Translations under genes and position numbers: made by a program
Part shown: positions 7,322-15,307 of the stretch, one piece after another
How the letters are laid out: every line of letters starts with the position of its first letter
How positions within the stretch are numbered: the first letter of the stretch is position 1
Assembly: GCA_910577525.1 (NCBI GenBank)
Contig: CAJTLI010000024.1
Coordinates: 1-38,305, forward strand
Length of the DNA stretch: 38,305 bases
Reading direction: 5' to 3'
Origin: an uncultured Oscillospiraceae bacterium
Lineage (GTDB): Bacteria > Bacillota > Clostridia > Oscillospirales > Oscillospiraceae
The notes under the pieces: model-generated
The model's input: only the letters and a program-made list of their open reading frames with translations
Databases searched by the model: none
What the model was told of the DNA's origin: nothing

Positions 7322-7888
7322 TCAGAACGGCAGCAGCTCCAGGTGCTCCAGCAAAATTTTCAGCCCGATGAGCACCAGCACCACGCCCCCGAACAGCTCC
7401 GCCTTGGCCTTGTACCGGGCGCCGAACACGTTGCCCACCTTTACCCCCGCGGCGGAGATGACGAAGGTGCACGCCCCGATGAGGGCCACGGCGGGGAGAA
7501 TATCCACCCGCAGGAAGGCGAAGGTGACGCCCACCGCCAGGGCGTCGATGGAGGTGGCCACCGCCAGCAGCAGCATGGCCGGAGGGGCCAGGGAGGGGTC
7601 GCAGTCCTCCTCCTCCCGGCTTAGGGCCTCCTTAATCATACCCCCGCCGATGAGGGCCAGCAGCACAAAGGCAATCCAGTGGTCAATGGCGGCGATCCGG
7701 TCGGCGAAGGAGGCCCCCAGCAGCCAGCCGATGAGGGGCATCAGCGCCTGAAAGGCCCCGAACCACAGCCCCACGATGACGGCGTGCCGGGGCATCAGCG
7801 CCCGGATAGACAGGCCCTTGCAGACAGACACCGCGAAGGCGTCCATAGACAGGCCCACGGCCAGAATCAACAGCTCCGGAAATCCCAT
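7322..7888 (-). CDS. mntP: manganese efflux pump MntP
   Basis: The 188-residue, six-helix membrane protein matches MntP throughout. Two internally related halves carry the conserved LSMDAFAVSVCKGL near the start and ATSIDALAVGVTFAF in the middle; the acidic residues in these helices are thought to carry Mn2+. It exports excess manganese across the cytoplasmic membrane. Length is typical. The long leader contains a yybP-ykoY Mn2+ riboswitch and an intrinsic terminator, the standard control for this gene: Mn2+ binding favours read-through. It is a single-gene transcript with its own terminator. Confidence 0.95.
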   Translation of the reverse strand: MGFPELLILAVGLSMDAFAVSVCKGLSIRALMPRHAVIVGLWFGAFQALMPLIGWLLGASFADRIAAIDHWIAFVLLALIGGGMIKEALSREEEDCDPSLAPPAMLLLAVATSIDALAVGVTFAFLRVDILPAVALIGACTFVISAAGVKVGNVFGARYKAKAELFGGVVLVLIGLKILLEHLELLPF

Positions 7889-7929
7889 AAAACATCATCC
7901 CTTCTTGTCTTGAGGGTATGCGGGACAAC

Positions 7930-7969
7930 AAAAAAAGAGACCATACCCGCACCCATGCGGATAAGTCTC
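7930..7969 (-). terminator. intrinsic terminator in the mntP leader
   Basis: On the minus strand GAGAC-ATCCGCA, a TGGG loop and TGCGGGT-GTCTC form an imperfect stem followed by seven T. It lies between the riboswitch and mntP, so it is the expected expression platform. GGGACAA (minus strand, 8035-8029) can pair with either of two downstream TTGTCCC copies (7982-7976 and 7928-7922), offering alternative folds. Confidence 0.8.
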
Positions 7970-8075
7970 ATCGTCGGGACAAACTGCGCTCACTCGCTTC
8001 CGGCTTTGCCGAAAGCTCGACCGCTCCGTTGTCCCTCCTCTCCCCGCGAAACCCGCTTCGCTGGGCTTTCGCGGG

Positions 8076-8196
8076 GGCCCCATCAAGGGCGCCTTGCAGG
8101 GCCACGTGTTGGGTTTGCCACAGCCAGACAGCGCTGCTGTCAGTATGTTGACAGTGGCGCGGGAGCCCTTGCGGGCCGCCGCCGACTACTCCCTTA
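8076..8196 (-). promoter_or_regulatory. yybP-ykoY manganese riboswitch
   Basis: On the minus strand the aptamer shows AAGGGAGTAG at its 5' end, GCAAGG, the conserved GTCAACATACTGACAGC, and a closing CCTGCAAGGCGCCC segment. These are the recognised conserved blocks of the yybP-ykoY family, which binds Mn2+. It lies upstream of mntP, the commonest partner of this class. Confidence 0.9.
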
Positions 8197-8207
8197 TCAG
8201 TGGGCGT

Positions 8208-8237
8208 ATTGTACTCCCCCGGCGGGCGGTTAGTCAA
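8208..8237 (-). promoter_or_regulatory. promoter of the mntP riboswitch transcript
   Basis: On the minus strand TTGACT and TACAAT are separated by 18 bases, just before the aptamer. Confidence 0.75.
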
Positions 8238-8327
8238 CCACAACCGCCCCAAGCCGGGTGCTTTTTCACATCCGGCCAATTATTTCAAGCCATTTGTGAA
8301 AAAACCTTGAATTCTATCCGGGACCGG

Positions 8328-8356
8328 TTGCCTTTCCCGAAAAAAAAGTATAAGAT
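8328..8356 (+). promoter_or_regulatory. probable promoter of the ABC exporter operon
   Basis: TTGCCT at 8328, a 17-base spacer containing eight consecutive A, and TAAGAT at 8351 lie about 50 bases before the ATPase start. Confidence 0.55.
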
Positions 8357-8405
8357 ACATGACATAAGAGATGACTGCGCCCCGGCGGGCGGACGGAGGG
8401 GTCCT

Positions 8406-9107
8406 ATGAGCTACATATCCTTTGAAAATGTCAAAAAAGAGTATAAAATGGGCGAGATCACCATTAAAGCGGTGGACGGCGTGGACTTCACCGTGGACAA
8501 GGGGGAGTTTACCATTATCGTGGGCCCCTCCGGGGCGGGCAAGACCACGGTGCTGAACATGCTGGGGGGGATGGACGCCTGCTCGGACGGCGTCATCACC
8601 GTGGACGGCGCCCGGGTGAGCGGCTACAGCCCCAAGCAGCTCACCGAATACCGGCGGCACGACATCGGCTTTGTGTTTCAGTTCTACAACCTGGTGCAGA
8701 ACCTCACGGCCCTGGAAAACGTGGAGCTGGCCGCCCAGATCTGCCGGGACCCCCTGGACGCCAGAGAGGTTTTGAACCGGGTGGGGCTGGGGGACCGGCT
8801 GGACAACTTTCCCGCCCAGCTGTCCGGCGGCGAGCAGCAGCGGGTGGCCATCGCCCGGGCCCTGGCCAAGAACCCCAAGCTGCTGCTGTGCGACGAGCCC
8901 ACCGGCGCTTTGGACTACGTCACCGGCAAGGCCATTTTGAAGCTGCTCCAGGACACCTGCCGTCAGGAGGGCATGACGGTCATCGTCATCACCCACAACA
9001 CCGCCCTCACCCCCATGGCGGACAAGGTCATCCACATCAAGAGCGGCCGGGTGGCCGGCGTGGAGCGCAATGAGGCGCCCACCCCGGTGGAGGACATCGA
9101 ATGGTGA
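8406..9107 (+). CDS. ABC transporter ATP-binding protein (MacB/LolD type)
   Basis: The 233-residue ATPase has all nucleotide-binding motifs: Walker A GPSGAGKTT, Q-loop FVFQFYNL, signature LSGGEQQRVAIARAL, Walker B LLLCDEPTGALD and switch histidine VIVITHN. The DEPTGALD form is typical of the MacB/LolD/FtsE group that works with FtsX-like permeases. ATG 8406 follows GGAGGGG by six bases; the frame is open further upstream but lacks a start with a ribosome site. The permease start overlaps its last seven bases, so the two are translationally coupled. Together they form an exporter or a mechanotransmission complex; the substrate is unknown. Confidence 0.93.
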   Translation: MSYISFENVKKEYKMGEITIKAVDGVDFTVDKGEFTIIVGPSGAGKTTVLNMLGGMDACSDGVITVDGARVSGYSPKQLTEYRRHDIGFVFQFYNLVQNLTALENVELAAQICRDPLDAREVLNRVGLGDRLDNFPAQLSGGEQQRVAIARALAKNPKLLLCDEPTGALDYVTGKAILKLLQDTCRQEGMTVIVITHNTALTPMADKVIHIKSGRVAGVERNEAPTPVEDIEW

Positions 9108-12100
9108 CGCGCCGGAGGAACCGCCTGACCACCGACGCCTTCCGGGAGATCAGGAATACCTTCAGCCGCTACGTGTCCATTCTGGTGCTGGCGGCGCTGG
9201 CGGTGGCCTTTCTGGCCGGGCTGCGCACCGCCGCGCCGGATATGCAGTACACCGCCGACAACTACTACGACCGGACCCGCCTGATGGACGGCTATGTGCT
9301 GTCCACCCTGGGCCTGACGGAGGCCGACCTGGCGGCGCTGGAGGGGGCGGCGGGCGTCGAGGCGGTGGAGGGCTGCCGGGACCTGGACGCGGTGGCCACC
9401 GACCGCATTGTCAACGTGCGCTCCCTGCCGGAGCGGCTGAATCTGCTGGAGGTGACGCGGGGCCGTCTGCCTCAGTCGGCGGACGAGTGCGTCACGGAAA
9501 ACCTGCTCTTGGTGAAGCTGGGCCTGGAGGTGGGGGACCGGCTGGAGCTCACCCTGGAGCCGGACAACGAGGGGGATCTGGTCAACACCTCTTACACCAT
9601 CGTAGGGGTGGTGTGCTCCCCGCTGTATGTGGCGCTGGACCGGGGGGCCTCCTCCCTGGGCAACGGCTCGGTGGATGCCTTCGTCTATGTGCCGGGGGAG
9701 AACTTCGCCTTTGAGCACTACACCTGCGCCTATTTCACCGGGGAGGGCCTGGCGGCTTTGGACACCTACGGCGGCGAGTATGAGGACCGGATCGACGCCC
9801 TGGTGGACAGCCTGGACCCTCTGGCGGACCAGCGCTCCCAGCTGCGGTACGACTCCCTTATCGGGGACGCCCGGGCCGAGCTGGACGACGCCCGGCGGGA
9901 GTTTGAGGAGGCCAAGGCGGACGCGGAACAGGAGCTGGCCGACGCCTGGCAGAAGCTCCAGGACGGGCGAAAGGAGCTGGACGACGGCTGGGCGGAATAC
10001 CGGGACGGGGAGGACACCCTGGTCCGGGAGACCGCCGGCGCCCAGCGGGAGCTGGACGACGCCCTGGAGGAGCTGCGGGACGGGGAGCGGGAGCTGGCCG
10101 ACGGCCGGGCGGAGTACCAGGAGGGCCTGGCGGAGTATGAGGACGGCCTGGCCAAATATGAGGAGGGCCTGGCGGAATACAACGACGGCTGGGCGGAGTA
10201 TCAGCGCGGCCTGTCCCAGTATCAGCGGGGACTCATGCAGTATAATCAGGGTCTGGCGGACTACGAGAAGGGCAAGGCGGACTACGAGGACGGCGCGGCC
10301 CAATGCTACGCCGGACGGCAGCAGTATGAGCAGGGCCTGGCGGAGTACCGGCAGGGCATGGAGGAATACCAGCGGGGCATGGCCCTGCTGGAGCAGCAGG
10401 AGGCCGCGGGCGCGGCGGAGCTGGCGGCAAAAAAGGCGCAGCTGGACGCGGCGCTGGACAACGGCCTCATGGACCAGGCCGCGTACGCCGCCGCCCTGGC
10501 GGAGCTCCAGCGGGCGGAGGAGGAGGGTCAGGCCCAGCTGGCGGCGGCCAAGGCCCAGCTGGCGGCGGTGAAAGCCCAGCTGGACCAGGCCCCGGCGGAG
10601 CTGGCGGCGGCCAAGGCGGAGCTGGAGGCGGCCGAGGCCCAGCTGAGTCAGGCCGCGTGGGAGCTGGGAAAAGCCAAGCAGCAGCTGGAGACGGCCAAGG
10701 CCCAGCTGGACGAGGCGGAGGCGGAGCTGAACGACGCCAAGGCGGAACTGGACGACGCCAAAGCGGAGCTGGATGACGCCAAGGCGGAGCTGGACGACGC
10801 CAAGACCCAGCTGGACGACGCCCTGACGGAGCTCAACGACGGCCAGCGGGAGCTTCAGGACGGCTGGGAAAAATATAACGACGGGGTGGCCGAGCTGGCC
10901 CGGGCCCGGAGAGTGGGCCGGCAGGAGCTGGACGACGCCCTGGCGGAGCTGAACGACGGCGAGCGGGAGTACGCCGGCGGGCTGACGGAATATGAGGACG
11001 GCAAGCGGGAGGCGGACGAGGAGATCGCCGGTGCCCAGCGGAAGCTGGACGACGCTCAGGACGAGCTGGACGGCGTGGAGGAGTGCGAGTGGTACGTGCT
11101 CAGCCGGTTCACCAACGCGGGCATCCTGGGCTACGCCCAAGACTCCGACCGGGTGAGCAACCTGGCCAACGTGTTCCCGGTGATCTTCTTCCTGGTGGCG
11201 GCCCTGGCCTGCCTGACCACCATGACCCGGATGGTGGAGGAGCAGCGCACCCAGATCGGCTCGCTGAAGGCCATGGGCTTCTCCCGGCTGGCCATCTCCA
11301 AAAAGTACATCGGCTACGCCTTCTCCGCCAGCCTGATCGGCGGGATTCTGGGCCTGCTTTTGGGGTGCACCCTCATCCCCCTGGTCATCGCCAACGCCTT
11401 CAACATCATGTACGACATCCCCGCCCTGGAGTTCAGGCCCCAGCCCGGGATGTATGTGGGCGCGGTGGCGGCGGCGGTGGCCTGCACCACCGGGGCGGCG
11501 CTGTGGGCCTGCCTGTCCACGCTGATCGCCGCTCCCGCCAGCCTGATGCGGCCCCGGGCCCCCAAGGCGGGCCGCCGGGTGCTGCTGGAGCGGGTGGGCT
11601 TTATCTGGAAACGGCTCACCTTCACCTGGAAGGTGACGATGCGCAACCTGTTCCGCTATCAGCGGCGGTTCTGGATGACCGTCATCGGCATCGGCGGCTG
11701 CACCGCCCTCATCGTCACCGGCTTCGGGCTCCACGAGTCCATCTTCTCCATCCTCAACGAGCAGTTCGACCACGTGTTCCTCTACGACGCCACCCTGGGC
11801 CTGGACGCTGAGGGGCAGAGGCTGGCGGCGGTGGAGGAGTATCTGGACGGCAGCCCCTGGGTGGAGGACAGCCTGCTCACCAGCGAGACTCTGCTGGAGG
11901 CGTCCAGCGGCGGTCCGGCCCAGAGCGTGTATCTGTTCGCTGTGGAGGATCAGGCGCGCTTCAGCCAGTTTATTCAGCTGGGCCACCGGCTGGACGACGG
12001 GCCCGTGACCCTGTCGGACGACGGGGTGGTCATCACGGAAAAGCTGTCCGAGCTGCTGGATGTGCAGGTGGGCGGCTCGATCACCCTGGACAACGACGGA

Positions 12101-12754
12101 AAACGGGTGGAGGCCACGGTCATGGACATCACGGAGAACTATGTCTCTCATTACGTGTACCTCACCTGGGCGGGCTATCAGCGCCTGTTCGGCGGGGAGG
12201 CGGAGCGCAACGTCATGCTCCTGCGCTACACCGAGGGGGCGGGGGAGCCGGAGTCGGACGCCGTGTCCTCCGACCTGATGGCCCTGAAGGGGGTGGACTC
12301 CTACTCCTACATCGCCACCCTGCGGGACAACTTCACCGACAGTATGGAGGCCATCGACTACGCCGTGGTCATCATCATTCTGGCGGCGGCGGCCCTGGCC
12401 TTCGTGGTGCTCTACAACCTGACCAACATCAATATCACCGAGCGCACCCGGGAGCTGGCCACCCTGAAGGTGCTGGGCTTCTTCGACCGGGAAGTCACCG
12501 CCTACGTCTACCGGGAAAACCTGTTTCTCACCCTATTTGGCATCGTGCTGGGGCTGGTGATGGGCCGGTTCCTCCACGCCTGGATGGTGCTGACGGTGGA
12601 GGTGGAGCTGGTCATGTTCGGCCGCGCGGCGCCCCCCTACGCCTACTGGCTGGCGGCGGCGCTGACGGTGGTGTTCTCCGTGGCGGTGAACATCGCCGCC
12701 CACTTCAAGCTGAAAAAGGTGGACATGGTGGAGAGCCTGAAAACCGTGGAATAA
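9101..12754 (+). CDS. FtsX-like ABC permease with about 400-residue coiled-coil insert
   Basis: The protein has 1217 residues. It has an N-terminal helix (SILVLAALAVAFLAGL), a MacB-like extracellular part, then from about residue 259 to 656 an almost unbroken charged helical region of heptad-type repeats (AELDDAKAELDD and YEDGLAKYEEGLAEY forms). Next come FtsX domain one (FPVIFFLVAALACLTTMTRM, SLKAMGFSRLAISKKY) and, after another extracellular section, a second FtsX domain (VVIIILAAAALAFVVLYNL, ATLKVLGFFDREVTAYVYRE). Long coiled coils occur in some Firmicutes relatives, and the insert here is about a third of the protein. It probably projects outside the cell and could span part of the wall; the cargo or signal is unknown. 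The gene overlaps the ATPase gene and ends just before a strong hairpin. Confidence 0.88.
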   Translation: MVTRRRNRLTTDAFREIRNTFSRYVSILVLAALAVAFLAGLRTAAPDMQYTADNYYDRTRLMDGYVLSTLGLTEADLAALEGAAGVEAVEGCRDLDAVATDRIVNVRSLPERLNLLEVTRGRLPQSADECVTENLLLVKLGLEVGDRLELTLEPDNEGDLVNTSYTIVGVVCSPLYVALDRGASSLGNGSVDAFVYVPGENFAFEHYTCAYFTGEGLAALDTYGGEYEDRIDALVDSLDPLADQRSQLRYDSLIGDARAELDDARREFEEAKADAEQELADAWQKLQDGRKELDDGWAEYRDGEDTLVRETAGAQRELDDALEELRDGERELADGRAEYQEGLAEYEDGLAKYEEGLAEYNDGWAEYQRGLSQYQRGLMQYNQGLADYEKGKADYEDGAAQCYAGRQQYEQGLAEYRQGMEEYQRGMALLEQQEAAGAAELAAKKAQLDAALDNGLMDQAAYAAALAELQRAEEEGQAQLAAAKAQLAAVKAQLDQAPAELAAAKAELEAAEAQLSQAAWELGKAKQQLETAKAQLDEAEAELNDAKAELDDAKAELDDAKAELDDAKTQLDDALTELNDGQRELQDGWEKYNDGVAELARARRVGRQELDDALAELNDGEREYAGGLTEYEDGKREADEEIAGAQRKLDDAQDELDGVEECEWYVLSRFTNAGILGYAQDSDRVSNLANVFPVIFFLVAALACLTTMTRMVEEQRTQIGSLKAMGFSRLAISKKYIGYAFSASLIGGILGLLLGCTLIPLVIANAFNIMYDIPALEFRPQPGMYVGAVAAAVACTTGAALWACLSTLIAAPASLMRPRAPKAGRRVLLERVGFIWKRLTFTWKVTMRNLFRYQRRFWMTVIGIGGCTALIVTGFGLHESIFSILNEQFDHVFLYDATLGLDAEGQRLAAVEEYLDGSPWVEDSLLTSETLLEASSGGPAQSVYLFAVEDQARFSQFIQLGHRLDDGPVTLSDDGVVITEKLSELLDVQVGGSITLDNDGKRVEATVMDITENYVSHYVYLTWAGYQRLFGGEAERNVMLLRYTEGAGEPESDAVSSDLMALKGVDSYSYIATLRDNFTDSMEAIDYAVVIIILAAAALAFVVLYNLTNINITERTRELATLKVLGFFDREVTAYVYRENLFLTLFGIVLGLVMGRFLHAWMVLTVEVELVMFGRAAPPYAYWLAAALTVVFSVAVNIAAHFKLKKVDMVESLKTVE
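10721..10822 (+). repeat. 21-bp tandem repeats inside the permease coiled coil
   Basis: Units GCGGAGCTGAACGACGCCAA+G (10721), GCGGAACTGGACGACGCCAA+A (10742), then at 10763 and 10784, and a partial fifth at 10805 repeat in step with the heptad AELDDAK. The near-identity at DNA level suggests recent expansion by slippage or unequal crossing over. Confidence 0.8.
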
Positions 12755-12756
12755 AA

Positions 12757-12787
12757 CACAGCCCCGCGCCGTTGGCGCGGGGCTGTG
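12757..12787 (-). terminator. shared hairpin between the ABC permease and spoIIE
   Basis: CACAGCCCCGCGCC, GTTG and GGCGCGGGGCTGTG form a 13-14 bp stem between convergent genes. On the minus strand it is followed by TTTTAT, so it best serves spoIIE; it may also stop the ABC operon. Confidence 0.75.
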
Positions 12788-12790
12788 CCG

Positions 12791-15112
12791 TTATGTCCGC
12801 ACATCCAGCTTGATGGCAATAATCATGCGGTCGTCCCCGCCGCCGGCGCGCCGGCCGCTCTCCTCAAGGATCTGGGCCGCCAGGGCCTGGGGGGACAGGC
12901 CGTCAAACTCGGACAGCAGCCCCCGCAGCCAGCGGTCGTCCCTGCCGGTGGTCACGCCGTCGCTGACCAGCACCACGCAGTCCCCGGCGTCCAGGGACAG
13001 GGTAAAGGCGTCCGGCGCGGACGGCCCCCCCGCGCCCGCTCCCGCCGGGAGGGTCTCTCCCGCCAGCCGCTCCACCACGCCTCCCCGGCGCAGGTAGGTG
13101 GGGGCCGCCCCCAGCTTGTACACCCCGCTGGTTCCGCTGAACAGGTCGATCTGGAGCAGGTCCACGGTGGTGAATCCCCCTTCTTCCTCCCCCCGGAGGG
13201 CCAGGGCCTCGCTGACAGTGGTCAGCGCCTCCTCCGGAGCCAGCCCCGCCCGCAGGAACTTCTCCAGCAGCCGCAGGGCCTGGCCGCTGTCCTCCCGGGC
13301 TGCGGGGCCGCTGCCCATGCCGTCGCACAGCAGAAAGTTCAGCCTGCCCGCACCGTCCTTGAACCACAGTCCCGCGTCGCCGCTGACGCTCTGGCCCTCC
13401 CGGTCGGCCCCGGCCACCCCGGCCACCGCCATCAGCGGCTCCTTCTGAGCCAGCCGGGCGTGGCCCCGCTGGCTGTCCGCGTCCCGCAGGGGAACGCCCA
13501 AAATGGCGGACAGCCGCCCGATCTCCCCCTCCCGGCTCAGCTGCTCCGCCCCCCGGCCCTCCACCTCCAGCTGGAGGTGGCCGTGCTGGTCGGTGTACAC
13601 GGTGCACCGGCCCTCCAGCCCCAGGGCGGCCAGGCGCTGCTTCACCAGCCGCTGGCGGCGCACGTCCACGCTGGGCTCCTGGCCCAGCTCCGCCGCCGTC
13701 CGGTCCAGCACCGAGGCCATATGTCCGTACTGGGCGCACACCGCCGCCCGGCTCTCCCGCACCCGGCTGTCGTACCGCCTGCGCTGGAGCAGGGCGGACA
13801 GCTCCCCGTTGGCGGCCACCAGGAAGGTCTCAAACCGGATGCAGCGGCTGGAGAAGTGGGGCGGGAAGTCCTCCAGCGCCCCCGCGCCCTTGTCCAGCAT
13901 GGGGGTCAGGGCATCGGCCAGGGCGGTTTTGGTGACTTGATACTCCCGCTGCCAGCACCGCTCCCGCTGCTTGCACTTGACGCACACCCGGTCCGCCGCC
14001 CGGTCAAAGATTCGGGCCGCGTCCCCGTCGTTGGGGGCGGGCAGGGGCTCCTGGAACGCCGAGCGCAGCCCGCCGGACACCGCCCGGAAGGCCTCGGCGC
14101 TCTGCCGCAGCTGTCCCGCCGCGTACTGCCGGGCGTGGAGGCTCTCCTCCTCCGGCTCCTCCTGCCGCACCAGGGCGGACAGCCGCCGCAGAAGCTTGTC
14201 CGGCAGAATGAGGAACACCGCCGTCCCCGCCGCCAGCTCCCAGGCGAAGGCGCTTCCCGCCCCCGGCTCCAGGGTCCACAGAATGGCCGCCGCGCCGCTC
14301 AGGGCGTAGGCCAGCGCGCACATCAGGCGGCTCTGGCCCATAAAGACCCCCGCCGCCAGGCCGGGCAGGGCATAGGCCAGGGTGTACCAGGCGGGCTGTC
14401 CCGAGGAGAAGCCCATGGCAAGCCCCGCCGCCACCCCGGCGGCGGCCCCCAGGCCCACCCCGCCCTTCCAAGCCGCCGCCAGCACGATGGGCACGCACAG
14501 CACCCGGCCCAGAGACCAGCTCCCCGCCACCGTCACCCGGGTGAGGGTCATCATCAGCGTGGCGCACAGGGTGATGGCCCCGGCCAGCTGGGGGACGGAG
14601 ACCTCCCCGCCCGGGCGGCGCTTCTCCCACAGGTCGAAGGCCTGACGGTAGAGGCACACCGTCCCGGCGGTGAGGGCCACCTCGGTGACGAAGCCCACCT
14701 GACTCCCCCGGCCCCACCCGGCGGCGGACTGGTAGACAAAGGCCACCATGCCGTTGAGGGCCGCGGCGGCGGCGGGCATGAACCAGGGGCGGCGGTAGAT
14801 CTCGAACTCCCCCAGGGCCAGGGACACCGCGTAGATCATCATGGATGCGGCGATGTACCGCAGGCCCTCCACCACCCCCCGGAAGGAGAGGTAGCCCAGC
14901 GCCGCCCCCACCAGCGCCGCCAGGCCCTCCGCCCCCGGCTGGCACACCCCCACCAGCGCCAGGGCGAACAGGGCGTGCCCTCCCATCAGCTCCGCCCCCG
15001 CCAGCACCGCCGAGAGCAGGAAGCGCACCCCGCAGTCGGACAGCTGCATCACCACTGGGGCGGACAGGCCCCGCCGCCGTTTTTCCCGTCTGGTTCCCTC
15101 GTTTGCCGTCAT
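12791..15112 (-). CDS. spoIIE: stage II sporulation protein E, PP2C phosphatase
   Basis: The protein has 773 residues. The first roughly 330 form about ten hydrophobic helices (RFLLSAVLAGAELMGG, GLAALVGAALGYLSF). A middle region with CVKCKQRERCW follows, then a C-terminal PP2C-type phosphatase with LLCDGMGSGPAAREDSG and VLVSDGVTTGRDD, whose Asp residues bind the metal pair. SpoIIE localises to the polar septum and dephosphorylates SpoIIAA, releasing sigma-F in the forespore. Length and layout match the family. ATG 15112 follows GGAGGG by seven bases. The open frame upstream runs across the dus gene and is spurious. The gene marks this organism as a spore former. Confidence 0.94.
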   Translation of the reverse strand: MTANEGTRREKRRRGLSAPVVMQLSDCGVRFLLSAVLAGAELMGGHALFALALVGVCQPGAEGLAALVGAALGYLSFRGVVEGLRYIAASMMIYAVSLALGEFEIYRRPWFMPAAAAALNGMVAFVYQSAAGWGRGSQVGFVTEVALTAGTVCLYRQAFDLWEKRRPGGEVSVPQLAGAITLCATLMMTLTRVTVAGSWSLGRVLCVPIVLAAAWKGGVGLGAAAGVAAGLAMGFSSGQPAWYTLAYALPGLAAGVFMGQSRLMCALAYALSGAAAILWTLEPGAGSAFAWELAAGTAVFLILPDKLLRRLSALVRQEEPEEESLHARQYAAGQLRQSAEAFRAVSGGLRSAFQEPLPAPNDGDAARIFDRAADRVCVKCKQRERCWQREYQVTKTALADALTPMLDKGAGALEDFPPHFSSRCIRFETFLVAANGELSALLQRRRYDSRVRESRAAVCAQYGHMASVLDRTAAELGQEPSVDVRRQRLVKQRLAALGLEGRCTVYTDQHGHLQLEVEGRGAEQLSREGEIGRLSAILGVPLRDADSQRGHARLAQKEPLMAVAGVAGADREGQSVSGDAGLWFKDGAGRLNFLLCDGMGSGPAAREDSGQALRLLEKFLRAGLAPEEALTTVSEALALRGEEEGGFTTVDLLQIDLFSGTSGVYKLGAAPTYLRRGGVVERLAGETLPAGAGAGGPSAPDAFTLSLDAGDCVVLVSDGVTTGRDDRWLRGLLSEFDGLSPQALAAQILEESGRRAGGGDDRMIIAIKLDVRT

Positions 15113-15172
15113 GGCGCATCCCTCCGTGGTCGTATCGTCAGTATAAAACTCCATATTATGGAAACTTCTTTT

Positions 15173-15178
15173 ATTATA
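15173..15178 (-). promoter_or_regulatory. -10 element of spoIIE
   Basis: TATAAT on the minus strand, 60 bases before the spoIIE start, has no recognisable -35 at 17 bases. This would suit a promoter that needs an activator such as Spo0A~P, which is how spoIIE is controlled in Bacillus. I did not find a convincing Spo0A box. Confidence 0.5.
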
Positions 15179-15188
15179 GAAGACCCGT

Positions 15189-15226
15189 CCCAAAAAGGCC
15201 GTCGCAACCTGTCTTGCCTTTTTGGG
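15189..15226. promoter_or_regulatory. 11-bp inverted repeat between divergent spoIIE and dus promoters
   Basis: CCCAAAAAGGC at 15189-15199 and GCCTTTTTGGG at 15216-15226 are perfect inverted copies 16 bases apart. The right arm overlaps the -35 and spacer of the dus promoter; the left arm lies just upstream of the spoIIE -10. It could be an operator serving both genes. Confidence 0.5.
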
Positions 15227-15242
15227 CGGAATTTGGTATGAT
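15214..15242 (+). promoter_or_regulatory. promoter of dus-lexA region operon
   Basis: TTGCCT at 15214, a 17-base spacer and TATGAT at 15237 precede the dus gene. Confidence 0.65.
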
Positions 15243-15257
15243 ATCATAGAAATATTG

Positions 15258-15294
15258 TTTTTTGGTCCCCGCCCCCAGGGCGGGGACCAAAAAA
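15258..15294 (+). promoter_or_regulatory. 17-bp perfect hairpin in the dus leader
   Basis: TTTTTTGGTCCCCGCCC, CCA and GGGCGGGGACCAAAAAA form a perfect stem with a three-base loop, between the dus promoter and its ribosome site. It has no T-run after the stem in either direction, so it is not an ordinary terminator. It ends only two to ten bases before the GAGGAG site and could hinder initiation or protect the 5' end. Confidence 0.6.
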
Positions 15295-15307
15295 GAAAGA
15301 GGAGCCC

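Noticed and set aside
8963..12151. A 1062-codon minus-strand frame across the ABC permease
   Set aside because: Antisense to a conserved permease; its repeats merely mirror the coiled-coil codons.
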